IMG/VR virus record: IMGVR_UViG_3300032220_000127
Location: 1 to 25,983 of that record
Length of the DNA: 25,983 nucleotides
Origin: a virus
Reading direction: 5' to 3' (one strand)
A program made the translations under genes and the position numbers. Every line of letters starts with the position of its first letter. The stretch's first letter is position 1. A model generated the notes under the pieces. It did not search any database and had not been told where the DNA came from. It worked only from the letters and a program-made list of their open reading frames with translations. Shown here one piece after another: positions 24,766 through 25,983 of the stretch.

Positions 24766-24987
24766 ATGAAACAATACGATTTTAAAACTTTAGAAGAAGC
24801 AAAAGAACATTTAAAAAAATGTTTATTAAATACAGACTATATCTTTTGTGGAGATATAAATATTTTAAATTACGATGAATTTACAACTTATAGAAATTAT
24901 ATAAGAAGTATTTATAAAAGTTTAACATTTACACCTATAACAACTTTTAATCTTCCACAGCAACCACAACCAATTTGGAAACAATAA
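24766..24987 (+). CDS. Tail-fibre assembly chaperone-like protein 2, 73 aa
   Basis: It starts three bases after fibre 2. FKTLEEAKEHLKKCLLNTDYIF is followed by D-INILNYDEFTTYRNYIRSIY, then PQQPQPIW at the C-terminus. This is the same plan as the 86-aa gene behind fibre 1, though shorter and diverged. Two such pairs in a row indicate that a fibre-tip-plus-helper cassette was duplicated or acquired twice. The chaperone role is inferred from pattern and position. Confidence 0.65.
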   Translation: MKQYDFKTLEEAKEHLKKCLLNTDYIFCGDINILNYDEFTTYRNYIRSIYKSLTFTPITTFNLPQQPQPIWKQ

Positions 24988-25004
24988 AAGACCATAAGTC
25001 TTTT
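24986..25004 (+). terminator. Weak terminator-like hairpin after the second fibre cassette
   Basis: AAAAGAC (24986-24992) pairs with GTCTTTT (24998-25004) around CATAA, a 7-bp stem starting inside the stop codon of the chaperone-like gene. TTTTCTT follows. The stem is A/T-rich and so weak. It marks the border between tail and lysis/packaging genes. Confidence 0.45.
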
Positions 25005-25028
25005 CTTAACAACTAACAAAAAAATAAT

Positions 25029-25148
25029 ATGACAACACTAACTATACTTATAGTTTTTATAATCGGAGCTTGGCTTGGGTGGAGATATGAAAATCTAATT
25101 AATGATTTTGTAGAACACTTTAAGTCTATGGGTAAAAAAGATTTATAA
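25029..25148 (+). CDS. Membrane microprotein, 39 aa
   Basis: The ATG at 25029 opens a 39-residue frame with one N-terminal hydrophobic helix (about 3-17, LTILIVFIIGAWLG), then W-R-Y-E and a polar C-terminus ending KKDL. The GAWLGWRYE motif at the membrane boundary looks like that of other small phage proteins, but I know no function. The stop is shared with the next start (TAATG). Confidence 0.5.
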   Translation: MTTLTILIVFIIGAWLGWRYENLINDFVEHFKSMGKKDL

Positions 25149-25231
25149 TGATTTTTACAACTATAGAAATAGCAGTTTATGTAAGTTTAATTTTAACAAT
25201 TTATATTTGTTACAACATTAGACCTAAATAA
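25148..25231 (+). CDS. Membrane microprotein, 27 aa
   Basis: The ATG overlaps the previous stop (TAATG), and the frame ends at a TAA whose last base is next to the following ATG. Almost the whole peptide is one membrane helix (about 6-22, IEIAVYVSLILTIYICY), with a short basic end (NIRPK). Its very small size makes the call uncertain. Chain coupling on both sides is the main support. Confidence 0.35.
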   Translation: MIFTTIEIAVYVSLILTIYICYNIRPK

Positions 25232-25291
25232 ATGACACCTTATACATTTGAAGAAATACAATTTTTAAACAAACCAACACAAGAGGAGAAT

Positions 25292-25441
25292 ATGTTCACA
25301 CCTAAATTTGAAATTCCTTCTTACGAAGAAGCTAAGAAAGCTACAGAAAACTTCGCAGGACAGGTTCAGAAATTTTGGGCAGATGCTTTCAAAGACTACG
25401 CAAAGTCAGTTGAAGCATTTTTTCAGAATAACAAAAAGTAA
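25292..25441 (+). CDS. Small amphipathic helical protein, 49 aa (phasin-like look)
   Basis: I chose ATG 25292 because AGAGGAG lies just before it (25282-25288). An in-frame ATG at 25232 would add 20 residues and is coupled to the preceding gene, so both starts may be used. The protein begins MFTPKFEIPSYEEAKK and continues as one long amphipathic helix with aromatic residues (FAGQVQKFWADAFKDYAKSV). That plan resembles the start of phasins and similar surface-coating proteins, but it is too short to assign. Confidence 0.55.
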   Translation: MFTPKFEIPSYEEAKKATENFAGQVQKFWADAFKDYAKSVEAFFQNNKK

Positions 25442-25467
25442 ACTAACAACAAACATCAGGAACACTA

Positions 25468-25632
25468 ATGGCTAAGAAAAAAGTAAAGTCTGTTGCTGAA
25501 TTACTAGAAGAAGCACAAGATATTCTAGCTCAAATTCAGGACAAAGTTAGTGAAAATGAAGTTGATGATTGGTCTGACGAAGACGAAGACGCATGGAATG
25601 ATGCGGATTTAGACGAAGAAGACCAAGAGTAA
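25468..25632 (+). CDS. Small acidic protein, 54 aa
   Basis: AGGA lies seven bases before ATG 25468. The product has a basic start (MAKKKVKSV), a helix (AELLEEAQDILAQIQDKV) and a very acidic C-terminal third with about 14 Asp/Glu in 22 residues (DDWSDEDEDAWND and on). A negatively charged tail of this kind may mimic nucleic acid or bind a basic partner, but I recognise no family. It lies in the tail-to-terminase interval, where small late genes are usual. Confidence 0.6.
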   Translation: MAKKKVKSVAELLEEAQDILAQIQDKVSENEVDDWSDEDEDAWNDADLDEEDQE

Positions 25633-25655
25633 TCAATGAAATTTTAGCTCCGCTT

Positions 25656-25874
25656 ATGACTACTAAAACTAGTAAGAGCTTTCACAAATGTAAGAAAGAA
25701 CATATCAGCAAAAGTCAGTTTGATATGTTGATATTTGAAATTAGAAACTTAAGAAAAGACGTAGAAGAACTAAAAGGATTTATGAATAAATCTAAAGGAA
25801 CACTAGCTGTTCTATTATTCATAGGTGGATTGATAGCTACAGTTATTACTGCACTGGATTATTTTAAAAGATAA
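25656..25874 (+). CDS. Holin candidate with coiled coil and C-terminal TM helix, 72 aa
   Basis: Residues 1-20 are polar and basic with one Cys and two His. About 21-45 form a short coiled coil (FDMLIFEIRNLRKDVEELKG). About 49-67 are a membrane helix (TLAVLLFIGGLIATVITAL), followed by DYFKR. The plan resembles XhlA-type phage lysis proteins. Its position, after the fibre genes and presumably before the small terminase, is that of T7 gp17.5 holin. No Shine-Dalgarno is obvious. Function is inferred from layout and position. Confidence 0.6.
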   Translation: MTTKTSKSFHKCKKEHISKSQFDMLIFEIRNLRKDVEELKGFMNKSKGTLAVLLFIGGLIATVITALDYFKR

Positions 25875-25878
25875 AATT

Positions 25879-25983
25879 ATGAGCAAAGGTTTATATTCAA
25901 ACATTAATAGAAGAAAAAAATTAGGTATCTCAAGAAGTAAAAAGAAATCTACAATATCTCCTGAAGCATACAAAAATATGCAA
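25879..25983 (+). CDS. Conserved small basic phage protein, 5' part, 3' end outside window
   Basis: The ATG at 25879 lies four bases after the holin-like stop, and the frame is open to the right edge (35 codons). It begins MSKGLYSNINRRKKLGISRS, then S-T-I-S-P-E-A-Y-K-N-M-Q. I associate the K-G-L-Y-x-N-I-x-x-R-[KR]-K start with short, very basic proteins common in marine podoviruses, whose function I do not know. It probably continues only a few more residues. Confidence 0.7.
   Translation, partial: MSKGLYSNINRRKKLGISRSKKKSTISPEAYKNMQ

Noticed and set aside
1-25983. Phage defence or anti-defence systems, tRNAs, integrase or attachment sites
   Set aside because: I found no tRNA cloverleaf, recombinase, toxin-antitoxin or defence motif. 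The window is a lytic structural and replication region.

Overview
The window is the middle and late part of a lytic, AT-rich, T7-like (autographivirus-type) podovirus genome. Every gene I accept is on the + strand, and genes are packed with ATGA, TAATG and ATGAATAA-type overlaps. The order follows T7: helicase (gp4), DNA polymerase (gp5), exonuclease (gp6), gp7.3-like protein, portal (gp8), scaffold (gp9), capsid (gp10), tail tubes A and B (gp11, gp12), gp13 to gp16 internal virion proteins, tail fibre (gp17), and a holin-like gene. The strong AT bias (AGA for Arg, TTA for Leu) and several small proteins that look like those of marine phages suggest a marine alphaproteobacterial host, perhaps SAR11-like. 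That host call is inference.

Layout. Bases 1-4704 carry replication and nucleotide metabolism: the 3' end of the helicase gene, a small unknown gene, a small membrane protein with a probable frameshifted extension, family A DNA polymerase, a possible PD-(D/E)XK-type nuclease, two small unknowns, a gp6-like exonuclease, a DUF6378-like protein and another small conserved protein. Bases 4708-9143 are head morphogenesis: gp7.3-like protein, portal and scaffold, then an insertion of three small genes (HNH, holin-like, basic peptide), then the capsid gene behind a hairpin and the best ribosome binding site in the window. A strong terminator-like hairpin follows the capsid gene, as in T7. Bases 9210-18817 hold the tail tube and ejection proteins. 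Bases 18821-24987 hold two tail-fibre genes with related C-terminal domains. Each is followed by a related small protein resembling a tail-fibre assembly chaperone, and a cupin gene lies between the two pairs. Bases 25029-25983 contain membrane microproteins, small acidic and amphipathic proteins, a coiled-coil/TM holin candidate and the start of another gene. The terminase genes probably lie just beyond the right edge.

The observations most worth checking are: (1) a perfect U_UUU_UUA heptamer followed at once by UAA, opening into a 46-codon -1 frame that has no start codon of its own; (2) the duplicated fibre plus chaperone cassette with a cupin between the copies; (3) a 32-unit, exactly 10-residue repeat in the fibre shaft whose codons are shuffled between copies; (4) the gp7.3-like and portal genes sharing one frame, separated by a single TAG, with the portal starting at TTG without a visible ribosome binding site; (5) a polymerase thumb insertion much shorter than the thioredoxin-binding loop of T7; and (6) no visible lytic transglycosylase in the gp16-like ejection protein. 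No tRNA, rRNA, CRISPR array, integrase or insertion sequence was seen. No stretch longer than about 140 bases lacks a gene.
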